A stretch of DNA of 7,062 nucleotides from Saprospiraceae bacterium. Its GTDB lineage: Bacteria; Bacteroidota; Bacteroidia; Chitinophagales; Saprospiraceae. The stretch lies in assembly GCA_013002475.1 (NCBI GenBank), contig JABDJM010000467.1:1-7062 (forward strand). Direction: 5' to 3'. The notes beneath the pieces are model-generated. The model saw only the letters and a list, made by a program, of their open reading frames with translations. It did no database searches and was not told the DNA's origin. Every line of letters starts with the position of its first letter. Positions within the stretch are counted from its first letter, which is position 1. Both the position numbers and the translations under genes were made by a program. Below are positions 1 to 6,595 of this stretch, piece by piece.

Positions 1-1
1 C

Positions 2-1006
2 ATTGGTGCAGGAAGCTTTGGGACAGCCATTGCTAACCTGATCGCATTGAACCACCCGGTCCTGCTTTATTCCCGTAATCAGGACCTTTCCACCAAAATC
101 GCCGAAAACCGGGTTCATCAAGGTGTGGAGTTGAACGGCAATGTGGAGATTATCCATGATCTTGAAAAATTGGCGAATTCCTGTTCCCTACTATTCCCCA
201 TTATCCCATCCACCTCCTTCCGATCTATGATGAAAGATCTGGGGCCCTTTTTAAAACCCAGTCATATCCTAATACATGGTACCAAAGGTTTTGATTCGAT
301 CGAGGACCTTGAGAATGCTGACGATCTAAGACCAGATCAGGTATTTACCATGAGCAAGGTCATCATGCAGGAGTCCTCTGTTGTCCGGATCGGATGCCTA
401 TCCGGACCAAACCTGGCAAAAGAAATACTTGAAGGGCAGCCTACTGCCACCTTGATAGCCAGTCACTTCCGTGAGGTAATTAAGAAGGGACAACGGGTAT
501 TGAAGTCGAATCAGTTTCATGTATTTGGCAGTCCGGAGCTCCTTGGCGCCGAACTGGCGGGCGCTTTGAAGAACAGTATTGCCATCGGTTCGGGCATGCT
601 TGCAGGCCGGGGATTCGGGAAGAATATTCAGGCTATGCTGATTACCCGGGGTCTGACTGAGATGGTTCATCTTGGGCAAGCCATGGGTACTGGAAGCAGG
701 GCTTTTATAGGAACTGCAGGTATCGGGGACCTTGTGGCCACGGCAACCAGTAAGAAAAGCCGGAATTTCACTTTTGGCTATCATTTGGCCCAGGGAAAAA
801 CCAAAGATGAGATCCATCGGACTATGCCTGAGCTAGCGGAAGGAGTTCGGACCATCAAGATCACAAAGCTTCTAAGTAGGCATTTCGGCCTTCGTACCCC
901 AATAACCGATATGCTATATTCCGCCGTCTATGATGGCTTCCCTGTAGATAAGGCCATCCACTACCTCATGAACTTCCCCTACACGGTAGATGTAGACTTT
1001 CTTTAG
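2..1006 (+). CDS. gpsA: NAD(P)-dependent glycerol-3-phosphate dehydrogenase, 5' end cut by window edge
   Basis: This cytoplasmic enzyme reduces dihydroxyacetone phosphate to sn-glycerol 3-phosphate, the backbone precursor of phospholipids. The reading frame is open from base 2 and begins with the Rossmann nucleotide-binding motif IGAGSFGTAIA. The TTG at 47 is therefore an internal leucine codon, and only about 5-10 N-terminal residues are missing. Numbering from the first codon in the window, the visible family motifs are: TKGFD (Lys about 95), LSGPNLAKEI (about 134-143), GALKNSIAIGSGM with the expected catalytic Lys at about 190, GIGDLVATATS with the conserved Asp at about 243, SRN at about 253-255 (substrate phosphate binding in the family), and a C-terminal AEGVRT segment. 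About 334 codons are present, the usual family length. All key residues are intact, so the gene looks functional. It ends in TAG and is followed by 278 non-coding bases, so it is probably transcribed separately from the next gene. Its upstream partners lie outside the window. Confidence 0.96.
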   Translation: MGAGSFGTAIANLIALNHPVLLYSRNQDLSTKIAENRVHQGVELNGNVEIIHDLEKLANSCSLLFPIIPSTSFRSMMKDLGPFLKPSHILIHGTKGFDSIEDLENADDLRPDQVFTMSKVIMQESSVVRIGCLSGPNLAKEILEGQPTATLIASHFREVIKKGQRVLKSNQFHVFGSPELLGAELAGALKNSIAIGSGMLAGRGFGKNIQAMLITRGLTEMVHLGQAMGTGSRAFIGTAGIGDLVATATSKKSRNFTFGYHLAQGKTKDEIHRTMPELAEGVRTIKITKLLSRHFGLRTPITDMLYSAVYDGFPVDKAIHYLMNFPYTVDVDFL

Positions 1007-1145
1007 CCTCTCTTCCACTCTTTGGCGAAAAGCTTTTTTATCCAAACTAATTGCCGAATTCTGCATTCGCGGAGGTATTTTCTTTTGCTAAATCAGCCCC
1101 TAACAATCCTGGGTTAAAAACCCTTCATTCCCGGTAGTTCCCAAT

Positions 1146-1209
1146 GTTAAGCAAACATTAATCATACAGATATCCTCATGGCGAAAGCTTAATAGGTACT
1201 TAACTCTAA
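1146..1209 (+). promoter_or_regulatory. Two pairs of 11-base direct repeats (TTAA half-sites), candidate activator binding sites
   Basis: TTAA occurs at 1147, 1158, 1189 and 1200, forming two pairs with an exact 11-base period. The first pair, 1146-1156 and 1157-1167, agrees at 8 of 11 positions; the second, 1188-1198 and 1199-1209, shares CTTAA. An 11-base head-to-tail spacing is characteristic of OmpR/PhoB-family response regulator sites. The second pair lies just upstream of where a -33 element would be expected for the TAATTTTG at 1237. Function is inferred only; in AT-rich DNA some TTAA tetramers arise by chance. Confidence 0.35.
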
Positions 1210-1236
1210 ATCAATCTCACAGGGGCCGATCCCAAG

Positions 1237-1244
1237 TAATTTTG
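1237..1244 (+). promoter_or_regulatory. Bacteroidota-type -7 promoter element (TAnnTTTG) for the lipoprotein gene
   Basis: TAATTTTG matches the Bacteroidota -7 consensus TAnnTTTG exactly and lies 40 bases upstream of the lipoprotein start, implying a short leader of roughly 30-35 bases. I find no TTG or TTTG at the usual distance upstream (about 1211-1219), so the -33 element is absent or degenerate. That would fit a promoter that needs an activator. It is the only perfect match I noticed in the intergenic regions. Confidence 0.45.
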
Positions 1245-1284
1245 TAGCATCAATTGAACCTTAATCGATCAAACTATTTATTCT

Positions 1285-2703
1285 ATGAATTTCACCAAAT
1301 TACTTGCTGCCTTATTTCTAATCGCTGGCCTTGGAGTTGTCTCCTGTACCTCTGATGATGAAGTTACAGATCCATGTGACGGAGTGACCTGTGCTACTGG
1401 AGAAACTTGTGTTGATGGTAATTGTGTCGCTGATAATGCTTGCGATGGCGTAACCTGTGATGCCGGAGAAGAATGTATCGACGGAGATTGCATCGAAATT
1501 GTCACCAGTGTAACTGGCGATGTAACAGGTGCTGTTACCTGGACTGCTGACCAGATCTGGGTCCTAGAAGGAAAAGTTGTTGTTCGGGATGGAGCAACAC
1601 TTACAATTGAGCCGGGAACGATCGTTAAAGGTGCTGAGGGTGCTGAAGCTCTTGCTTCGGCTTTGGTGGTTGCCCGTGGTGGTATGCTTATCGCTGATGG
1701 AACTGCTACTCAACCAATTATTTTCACAACTATTCTTGACAACATCAAGGTTGGTGAGACTGCTGGGACAAACCTTACTGAGTTGGACAATGAAAAATGG
1801 GGAGGAGTGATCATCCTGGGAAATGCTCCGATTTCTGCCAAAGACGGAGATACAGAAGCTAACATTGAAGGAATTCCTGCTAATGATGAGTACGGAAAAT
1901 TTGGAGGAGATGATCCTGCTGATGACTCTGGTTCACTGAAGTATGTTTCAATTCGTCACGGTGGTGTTACTATCGGGGAAGGAAATGAGATCAATGGTCT
2001 CACCCTAGGGGGTGTTGGGACTGGTACCACAATCGACAACATCGAGATCTTCGGAACTCTTGATGATGGTGTGGAATACTTTGGTGGAACTGTTAACTCT
2101 ACCAACATATTGGTTACTTATCAGGGAGATGACGGGATCGATCTTGACATGAACTACAGTGGAACCATCGACAACTTTGTAGTTCTTCACGGAGGATCTG
2201 ACACTGACGAGGCTTTAGAGATCGACGGCCCTGAAGGATCAACTCACACAGATGGTCTTTTCACTTTAAGAAACGGTACACTGATCGCTGTTGACACAGA
2301 AAAAACTTCCGGAGCAGATCTCAAATCAAAAGCTCAGGGCAACATCAATAAGTGCGTTTGGAAAGGATATGACAAGCATGTTAAAGTCCGTGCATCCTAT
2401 GTAGATGGAACTTGTGATGACAAGTCTGATGCATGGACAAATGTAAATACTGGAGCCTTGTTAATCGCCATGTGTGAAGTTGAAGGAACCATTGGGGCTG
2501 CTGAAGTTGCAAGGGTGTATGTTGATGATGAGGACATAAATGGTATCGCTTGTCTTGGAACCCAGTCTGCCGCAAAAGAAATGGTAGTAGACGACATGGT
2601 TGCTGCTAATAGCAATGCTGTTGTTGCAGCTGGAGCTGCTACCGAAGGTGCTGATGAATCAGTATTTAGCTGGACAATTACTGTTGCAAACGGTTTACTA
2701 TAA
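1285..2703 (+). CDS. Surface-type lipoprotein with tandem Cys-rich modules and a predicted beta-helix
   Basis: This 472-residue protein starts with a lipoprotein signal peptide (lipobox VVSC, lipidated Cys21). The following residues, TSDDE, resemble the acidic export signal that sends Bacteroidota lipoproteins to the cell surface. Residues 31-47 and 53-69 are two copies of a Cys module with spacing C-x4-C-x5-C-x4-C. From about residue 78 the protein carries beta-helix-like sequence, with motifs DGATLTIEPGTIVKG, SALVVARGGML, WGGVIILGNAP, IEGIP, LKYVSIRHGG, NGLTLGGVG and DDGVEYFGGT. Asp/Gly-rich loops such as GDDGIDLD (281-288) could bind metal. The C-terminus ends in FSWTITVANGLL, with no type IX sorting domain seen. 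The family is widespread in Bacteroidota and, to my recollection, is often misannotated as a multidrug transporter; there are no membrane helices beyond the signal peptide, so that name is not credible. The TonB-dependent receptor gene follows after 87 bases, suggesting co-transcription and a joint role at the outer membrane. No Shine-Dalgarno is visible before the ATG. The exact function is unknown. Confidence 0.85.
   Translation: MNFTKLLAALFLIAGLGVVSCTSDDEVTDPCDGVTCATGETCVDGNCVADNACDGVTCDAGEECIDGDCIEIVTSVTGDVTGAVTWTADQIWVLEGKVVVRDGATLTIEPGTIVKGAEGAEALASALVVARGGMLIADGTATQPIIFTTILDNIKVGETAGTNLTELDNEKWGGVIILGNAPISAKDGDTEANIEGIPANDEYGKFGGDDPADDSGSLKYVSIRHGGVTIGEGNEINGLTLGGVGTGTTIDNIEIFGTLDDGVEYFGGTVNSTNILVTYQGDDGIDLDMNYSGTIDNFVVLHGGSDTDEALEIDGPEGSTHTDGLFTLRNGTLIAVDTEKTSGADLKSKAQGNINKCVWKGYDKHVKVRASYVDGTCDDKSDAWTNVNTGALLIAMCEVEGTIGAAEVARVYVDDEDINGIACLGTQSAAKEMVVDDMVAANSNAVVAAGAATEGADESVFSWTITVANGLL
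1375..1491 (+). repeat. Two tandem Cys-rich modules encoded in the lipoprotein gene
   Basis: Codons 31-47 and 53-69 encode two modules of the form CDGVTCxxGExCxDGxC, with a 22-residue period and eight cysteines that could form disulphides. The two copies use clearly different codons for the same amino acids (for example GGA-GTG versus GGC-GTA for Gly-Val), so the duplication is old and the protein sequence has been kept by selection. They form a short stalk between the lipidated Cys and the beta-helix. Confidence 0.85.
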
Positions 2704-2790
2704 ACTACAAGTACGAAGAGCAACAAGTCAGAGACTTAGAGCTCTTTTCTGAATTGCTATGAAGTTCACTCACCAAAAAACGTTGTCACC

Positions 2791-5613
2791 ATGCTTAGTC
2801 GTAAGTTAATTTTTGCATTCACCTTCCTGTTATTCGGGCAGGCGCTATCTGCCCAAAAAGCGATTCTTCGCGGACAAATTACTGATGATGAAACGGCAGA
2901 GGTCATTTCCTTTGCTAACATTTTTGTCCAAGAAACTCTTACAGGAACCAATAGTGATCTGGATGGGTATTTTAACATTAACCTGGATCCCGGTACCTAC
3001 AATATCACTATTAGCTACGTCGGATATCCAGATTACAAAATTACTGATCTAGTTCTGGGAGCAGATCAGGAAGAAGTCCTGAATGTCAAATTAAAAGTTC
3101 AGGGCCAGGAATTGGAAACCGTTGTTGTTAGTGCAGCACAGCTCAAGAACTCTGTTGCAGCTCTGAATACCTTAAAACAAAAATCCACCAAGTTCCTGGA
3201 TGGAATGGCTGCGGAAACCATTCGTCAGGCAGGAGACGGAGATGCGGGAGAGGCTATTAGAAGGGTAACTGGCGTTTCTGTTGAGGGTGGTAAGCATGTT
3301 TTTGTTAGAGGTCTTGGTGACAGATACACAAAGACAACCCTAAACGGAATGGATATTCCAGGTTTAGATCCGGATAGAAACTCGGTTGAGCTGGATATAT
3401 TCCCAACATACCTGGTTGATAACATAATCGTATATAAAACCTTCTCGCCAGACCTGGCTGGTGATTTTACAGGGGGTACTGTCGATATCGCCACTAAATC
3501 TTTCCCTGACGCAAAAACCACTAGCGCCTCAATCTCTGTTGGCTATAATCCAAGTATGCACTTCAAGGATGAATTCCTTGGATACAATGGCGGTGGTTCA
3601 GATTTCATTGCTTTTGATGATGGCACCAGAGAGTTGCCAATCGACAAAACTCTTAAGGTTCCGGATCCTGCCATTCAGGAAGGATCTGAACTTTTTGATA
3701 TCACTAATAGCTTTCAGAAAAATCTTGCCGCCAAGCAGATCGGAAATGATTTGAATAAGGGATTTTCTTTGTCCACTGGAAATCAAATAAACAAGGACAA
3801 GGTCACCTTCGGTTATGACTTCAGTATGAACTATAAGAATAGTTCCCAGTTTTACGAAGATGCGCAATTCAACACTTTCCGTTTAGATCCTGACAATACC
3901 ATTATGGCACTTGATCAGGAAAGAGATGCTGTTGGTAATCTTGGGATCCAGGATGTTTTTTGGTCAGCTATGGCAGGAGGTGCTATGAAGGTCAAGGAAC
4001 ATAAGTTTTCTCTTCATGCGCTTAGATTGCAGAATGGTGTCAATCAGGCGGCAAGAATCAGACAGGCTGATACCTTTGAAAATCCTTCTGTGATCTTCAA
4101 GGATAACCTGGAGTATGCACAGAGGGAAATCACTAATTTCCTTGCAAAGGGTTCTCATCTTTTAGGAGAGGGTACTCATAAGGTTGAGTGGAGCTTCTCC
4201 CCTACTATCATCCAGGTAGATGAGCCAGATATCCGATACTCTGCATTTGAGCAAAGAGACGGAGATTTGCTACTGGCTCCTGCCGTTGGAGCTGAAGTCA
4301 CCAGAACTTTCAGAAATCTCCAGGAAACAAGTTTTGCCGGAAAAGTGGATTATACTTTGAAGTTTGGCGTAAACGGTTCGGAGGTCTCAAAGATCAAAGC
4401 AGGATTCAGCGGATTAAGAAAGATGCGAGACTTCGATATCCAAAATTACCTGGTACGTGTAATTTCTCAGGGCTCTTTTGATCTAGATGGAAACCCGGAT
4501 AATATCTTCCAGGAAGAAAATCTTTGGAATGAAGATTCGCGCAAAGGAACTTATATAAAAGGAAACTTTCAGCCTTCCAATACTTTCGCAGCAGAGCAGC
4601 AAGTATTGTCGGCTTATGCTATGAACGAATTCCCGATCACCTCATCGTTGACAGCAATTTACGGGGTGCGTTTAGAAAAAGCTGACAACTGGTACACTGG
4701 TCAAAATAATGCAGGTTCCGTGACCTACGATGATGAGAAGGTATTGGACGATCTTGACATTTTGCCTTCGGTAAACTTGGTTTTCAATTTGAAAGAAAAA
4801 ATGAATTTTAGGGCTGCCTACAACAGAACCTTAGCCCGTCCCTCATTCAAGGAGAAGTCTATCGCCCAGATCCAGGACCGGATTACCGGTCGGGTATTTC
4901 TTGGGAATATTGACCTGGTTGCTTCAAACATCGACAATGTGGACCTTCGATGGGAAGCATTCGGAAAAAGGAATGAAACGATCTCCATAAGTGCCTTTTA
5001 CAAAAGATTCACAAACCCAATTGAGTTGACTGTTTTTGATGCGACTGCTCCTAATAATTTCCAGCCTGTGAACGTAGGAGATGCAAGGGTCCTTGGACTT
5101 GAGATCGAAGCAAGAAAAAATCTTGGATTCATAAGCGGAGCATTCGAGAAATTAACGATTGCTGGTAACCTAACATTTGTAGACTCAGAGGTGGAGATGA
5201 AGCAGGAGGAGTACGATGCACGTGTGGCAGCAGCCAGAGTCGGTCAAACTATTGATAGAAACAGACAAATGGTGGGCCAAAGCCCATTCATCGTAAATGC
5301 GATGCTAAATTATAGTGATAGAGATTCCGGTTGGGAGTCTAACGTGAGTTATAATGTCCAAGGTGAGCGACTTGCTATAGCGGGAATTGGTCTTGTTCCT
5401 GATATCTGGGAACAACCCTTCCACTCCCTAAACTTTAAGATGGGTAAGGCTTTTGGAGAAAATAAGCCTTTCAAGATCTCTCTTGCTGTGGACAACATCC
5501 TGGATCAGAATAAGCAGAAATGGTACAATGCCTTCGAAGCAGAGTCCCAGATCTTCGAATTCCTTAATCCAGGAACCACCTTTTCAGCAAGTTTTTCATA
5601 CACTATCCGATAA
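2791..5613 (+). CDS. TonB-dependent outer-membrane receptor with CarboxypepD_reg-like N-terminal domain
   Basis: A 940-residue outer-membrane receptor that would use the TonB-ExbBD system to import a ligand across the outer membrane. It has a Sec signal peptide (cleavage near residues 20-22, before QKAIL). A carboxypeptidase-regulatory-like beta-sandwich follows at about 26-103, including NSDLDGYFNINLDPGTYNI, then a TonB-box-like ETVVVSA (109-115). The plug spans about 135-240, with VFVRGLGDRYTKTTLNGMD and the plug-terminal FTGGTVDIATKSFP (226-238). A beta-barrel fills about 245-940, with family-typical NRTLARPSF (678-686) and GNIDL...DLRWE (705-722). There is no STN domain, so signalling through an anti-sigma factor is not expected. 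No SusC-specific features or SusD partner are seen. I found no cysteine in the protein. The gene follows the beta-helix lipoprotein by 87 bases with no terminator between them, and a strong terminator closes the unit. No Shine-Dalgarno is visible. The substrate is unknown. Confidence 0.93.
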   Translation: MLSRKLIFAFTFLLFGQALSAQKAILRGQITDDETAEVISFANIFVQETLTGTNSDLDGYFNINLDPGTYNITISYVGYPDYKITDLVLGADQEEVLNVKLKVQGQELETVVVSAAQLKNSVAALNTLKQKSTKFLDGMAAETIRQAGDGDAGEAIRRVTGVSVEGGKHVFVRGLGDRYTKTTLNGMDIPGLDPDRNSVELDIFPTYLVDNIIVYKTFSPDLAGDFTGGTVDIATKSFPDAKTTSASISVGYNPSMHFKDEFLGYNGGGSDFIAFDDGTRELPIDKTLKVPDPAIQEGSELFDITNSFQKNLAAKQIGNDLNKGFSLSTGNQINKDKVTFGYDFSMNYKNSSQFYEDAQFNTFRLDPDNTIMALDQERDAVGNLGIQDVFWSAMAGGAMKVKEHKFSLHALRLQNGVNQAARIRQADTFENPSVIFKDNLEYAQREITNFLAKGSHLLGEGTHKVEWSFSPTIIQVDEPDIRYSAFEQRDGDLLLAPAVGAEVTRTFRNLQETSFAGKVDYTLKFGVNGSEVSKIKAGFSGLRKMRDFDIQNYLVRVISQGSFDLDGNPDNIFQEENLWNEDSRKGTYIKGNFQPSNTFAAEQQVLSAYAMNEFPITSSLTAIYGVRLEKADNWYTGQNNAGSVTYDDEKVLDDLDILPSVNLVFNLKEKMNFRAAYNRTLARPSFKEKSIAQIQDRITGRVFLGNIDLVASNIDNVDLRWEAFGKRNETISISAFYKRFTNPIELTVFDATAPNNFQPVNVGDARVLGLEIEARKNLGFISGAFEKLTIAGNLTFVDSEVEMKQEEYDARVAAARVGQTIDRNRQMVGQSPFIVNAMLNYSDRDSGWESNVSYNVQGERLAIAGIGLVPDIWEQPFHSLNFKMGKAFGENKPFKISLAVDNILDQNKQKWYNAFEAESQIFEFLNPGTTFSASFSYTIR

Positions 5614-5637
5614 AGCTAAGAATTACGACAGCGTTTT

Positions 5638-5673
5638 ATCCCTGGCGGCTATTATGGTCGCTGGGGATTTTTT
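5638..5673 (+). terminator. Rho-independent terminator after the TonB-dependent receptor
   Basis: A 12-base-pair stem (5638-5649 with 5657-5668, three G-T wobbles, no mismatches) encloses a 7-base loop and runs into six T residues (5668-5673). It starts 25 bases after the receptor stop codon and separates the lipoprotein/receptor unit from the DUF2807 gene. Confidence 0.88.
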
Positions 5674-5684
5674 ATTCTTGCAAC

Positions 5685-5700
5685 CTAAGGAAAACCTTAG
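5685..5700 (+). promoter_or_regulatory. Short perfect inverted repeat upstream of the DUF2807 gene
   Basis: CTAAGG-AAAA-CCTTAG is a perfect six-base inverted repeat with a four-base spacer, 30 bases before the ATG at 5731 and 11 bases after the receptor terminator. It could be an operator or a small hairpin in the leader. No TAnnTTTG element is visible in this gap, so the promoter of the next gene is not identified. Confidence 0.3.
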
Positions 5701-5730
5701 TGTCTATTGGATAACCATAAAACGTAAATC

Positions 5731-6447
5731 ATGAAACGAATTTTTACCCTACTCCCCATTTTTCTCCTTATCACTCTCTTTGGATGTAAGAACGACATTA
5801 TCGGACAGGTAAGCGGGGAGGGACCGCGCGTATCTGAAGAACTGGACCTCGATTCTTTTACTGGTGTGGTAAATGCCATCAGCGGGGACATTACTATAGT
5901 ATCCGGGAATACACAAAAAGTAACCATTGATGCTCAAAAGAATATCATAGAAAATCTAAAGTTGAACGTGAAGGAAGGAATCCTGTATATCGGGTATAAG
6001 GAAAATGTACGAAGAGCTGAAAAGCCGATACTAAAGATCGTCCTTCCAGTCTTTGACTTTGCCTCAGTAGCAGGAAGTGGGAATATGGATATTAATGGAT
6101 TTGGCAAAATCGACGATCTACATCTGAGAGTTACCGGCTCAGGGAACATCGATTTTGATGGCACAGCGGATCGAGTGCGGGTTAATCTGACTGGTTCTGG
6201 AAGAGCAAATCTAAATGGTGAGGCTGACAACGGGGAGATAAGAATTACCGGATCAGGGAAGTTTAACGGGGAGAAGTTCCCAATGAATAACGCCACTGCA
6301 AATCTAACTGGTTCTGGAAATGCCCATATCAATTGTACTGATCAGCTTTCTGGTAGGATAACGGGGAGTGGTAATGTAATTGGATATGGAGACCCAAAGG
6401 TTAAAATGAAAATAACCGGATCGGGGAAATATCGGGACGAATCCTAA
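5731..6447 (+). CDS. DUF2807 (head GIN domain) lipoprotein with seven GSG repeats
   Basis: A 238-residue predicted lipoprotein: signal peptide followed by lipobox LFGC with Cys19, then KND. From about residue 35 (ELDLDSFTGVVNAISGDITI) it matches the DUF2807 or head GIN domain, described in Pfam as a putative auto-transporter adhesin, a common Bacteroidota family with a stacked beta-solenoid fold and no established biochemical role. GSG occurs at residues 115, 136, 155, 174, 194, 212 and 230, a spacing of 18-21 residues that fits one solenoid rung each. It lies after the receptor terminator, 117 bases downstream of the receptor, so it is probably a separate unit, although read-through is possible. 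It likely sits in the outer membrane or periplasm. The start is chosen because it gives a complete lipoprotein signal; there is no visible Shine-Dalgarno. A specific function cannot be assigned. Confidence 0.88.
   Translation: MKRIFTLLPIFLLITLFGCKNDIIGQVSGEGPRVSEELDLDSFTGVVNAISGDITIVSGNTQKVTIDAQKNIIENLKLNVKEGILYIGYKENVRRAEKPILKIVLPVFDFASVAGSGNMDINGFGKIDDLHLRVTGSGNIDFDGTADRVRVNLTGSGRANLNGEADNGEIRITGSGKFNGEKFPMNNATANLTGSGNAHINCTDQLSGRITGSGNVIGYGDPKVKMKITGSGKYRDES
6131..6428 (+). repeat. Internal repeats within the DUF2807 gene, with a two-rung period visible in DNA
   Basis: The DNA around the GSG codons falls into two alternating versions. TTACCGGCTCAGGGAA (6131-6146) recurs at 6245-6260 with one change and at 6413-6428 with more changes. 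A second version at 6184-6202 recurs at 6301-6319 with 18 of 19 bases identical. The distances between like copies (114 and 117 bases) equal two protein rungs, suggesting growth by duplication of a two-rung unit. Confidence 0.65.
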
Positions 6448-6495
6448 TTTCCTTCTGCGAACCACAAAAACTATAAAAGACTACAATTTCCCTTC

Positions 6496-6537
6496 GAGGT
6501 CGGTACTTATTTAATGAGTGTCGGCCTCATTTTATTT
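6496..6537 (+). terminator. Rho-independent terminator after the DUF2807 gene
   Basis: A 15-base-pair stem with a three-base loop (6496-6510 pairing with 6514-6528, several G-T wobbles, no mismatches) is followed by the T-rich tail ATTTTATTTT. It lies 48 bases after the DUF2807 stop codon. The innermost pairs may not form, giving a larger loop. Confidence 0.75.
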
Positions 6538-6552
6538 TGCTGGAAGAAGAAT

Positions 6553-6589
6553 AAAAAAAAAGCCCCAGTTTCTCTGGGGCCTTTTTTTT
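6553..6589. terminator. Bidirectional terminator between convergent genes
   Basis: A perfect seven-base-pair GC-rich stem (GCCCCAG, 6562-6568, with CTGGGGC, 6574-6580) and a five-base loop is flanked by nine A residues on the left and eight T residues on the right. It can therefore terminate the plus-strand transcript from the DUF2807 gene and the minus-strand transcript of the coiled-coil gene, whose stop codon is at 6596-6598. Confidence 0.9.
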
Positions 6590-6595
6590 ACTGAA

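Larger units (their letters stand above)
1007..1284. other. Intergenic region, probable control region of the lipoprotein/receptor unit
   Basis: These 278 bases hold no convincing gene. They contain several small structures: an AAAAGCTTTT palindrome (1028-1037), a short GGGTT-AAA-AACCC hairpin (1111-1123) without a following T run, a six-base inverted repeat (1143-1159), two 11-base tandem TTAA direct repeats (1146-1167 and 1188-1209), and a promoter-like TAATTTTG (1237-1244). I see no clear intrinsic terminator for the upstream gpsA. There is a near-repeat of the string GGCGAAAGCTT: at 1024-1035 it carries one extra A, and at 1180-1190 it is exact. The region most likely carries the promoter and operator of the lipoprotein gene starting at 1285. 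Confidence 0.6.

Noticed and set aside
47..49. TTG at 47 as the start of gpsA
   Set aside because: The codons before it (2-46) encode the indispensable nucleotide-binding motif IGAGSFGTAIA in the same frame, so the true start is left of the window.
398..817. Open frame of 139 codons on the minus strand
   Set aside because: It lies wholly antisense to the well-supported gpsA reading frame, has no recognisable domain, and has a composition expected of a shadow frame.
1028..1037. AAAAGCTTTT palindrome followed by T residues as a gpsA terminator
   Set aside because: The palindrome has no room for a loop and only one G-C step, so it would not form a stable terminator hairpin.
1111..1123. GGGTT-AAA-AACCC hairpin as terminator of gpsA
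   Set aside because: The stem is only five pairs and the following bases (TTCATTCCC) are not a T tract.
1278..1505. Minus-strand open frame rich in Ser, Pro, Thr and Gln
   Set aside because: It is antisense to the lipoprotein N-terminus, and its low-complexity look comes from the repeated Cys-module codons on the other strand.
1285..2703. Annotation of the lipoprotein as a multidrug transporter
   Set aside because: The protein has a lipobox and beta-helix-like repeats but no membrane-spanning helices after the signal peptide, so a transporter function is not supported.
2759..2809. Possible 16-codon leader peptide overlapping the receptor start
   Set aside because: The ATG at 2759 opens a short frame that ends inside the receptor gene, with no ribosome binding site or attenuator hairpin; it is most likely chance.
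6070..6430. Regular repeats that might be a CRISPR or satellite array
   Set aside because: They lie in frame within an intact lipoprotein gene, encode solenoid rungs with GSG turns, and lack unique spacers between identical repeats.
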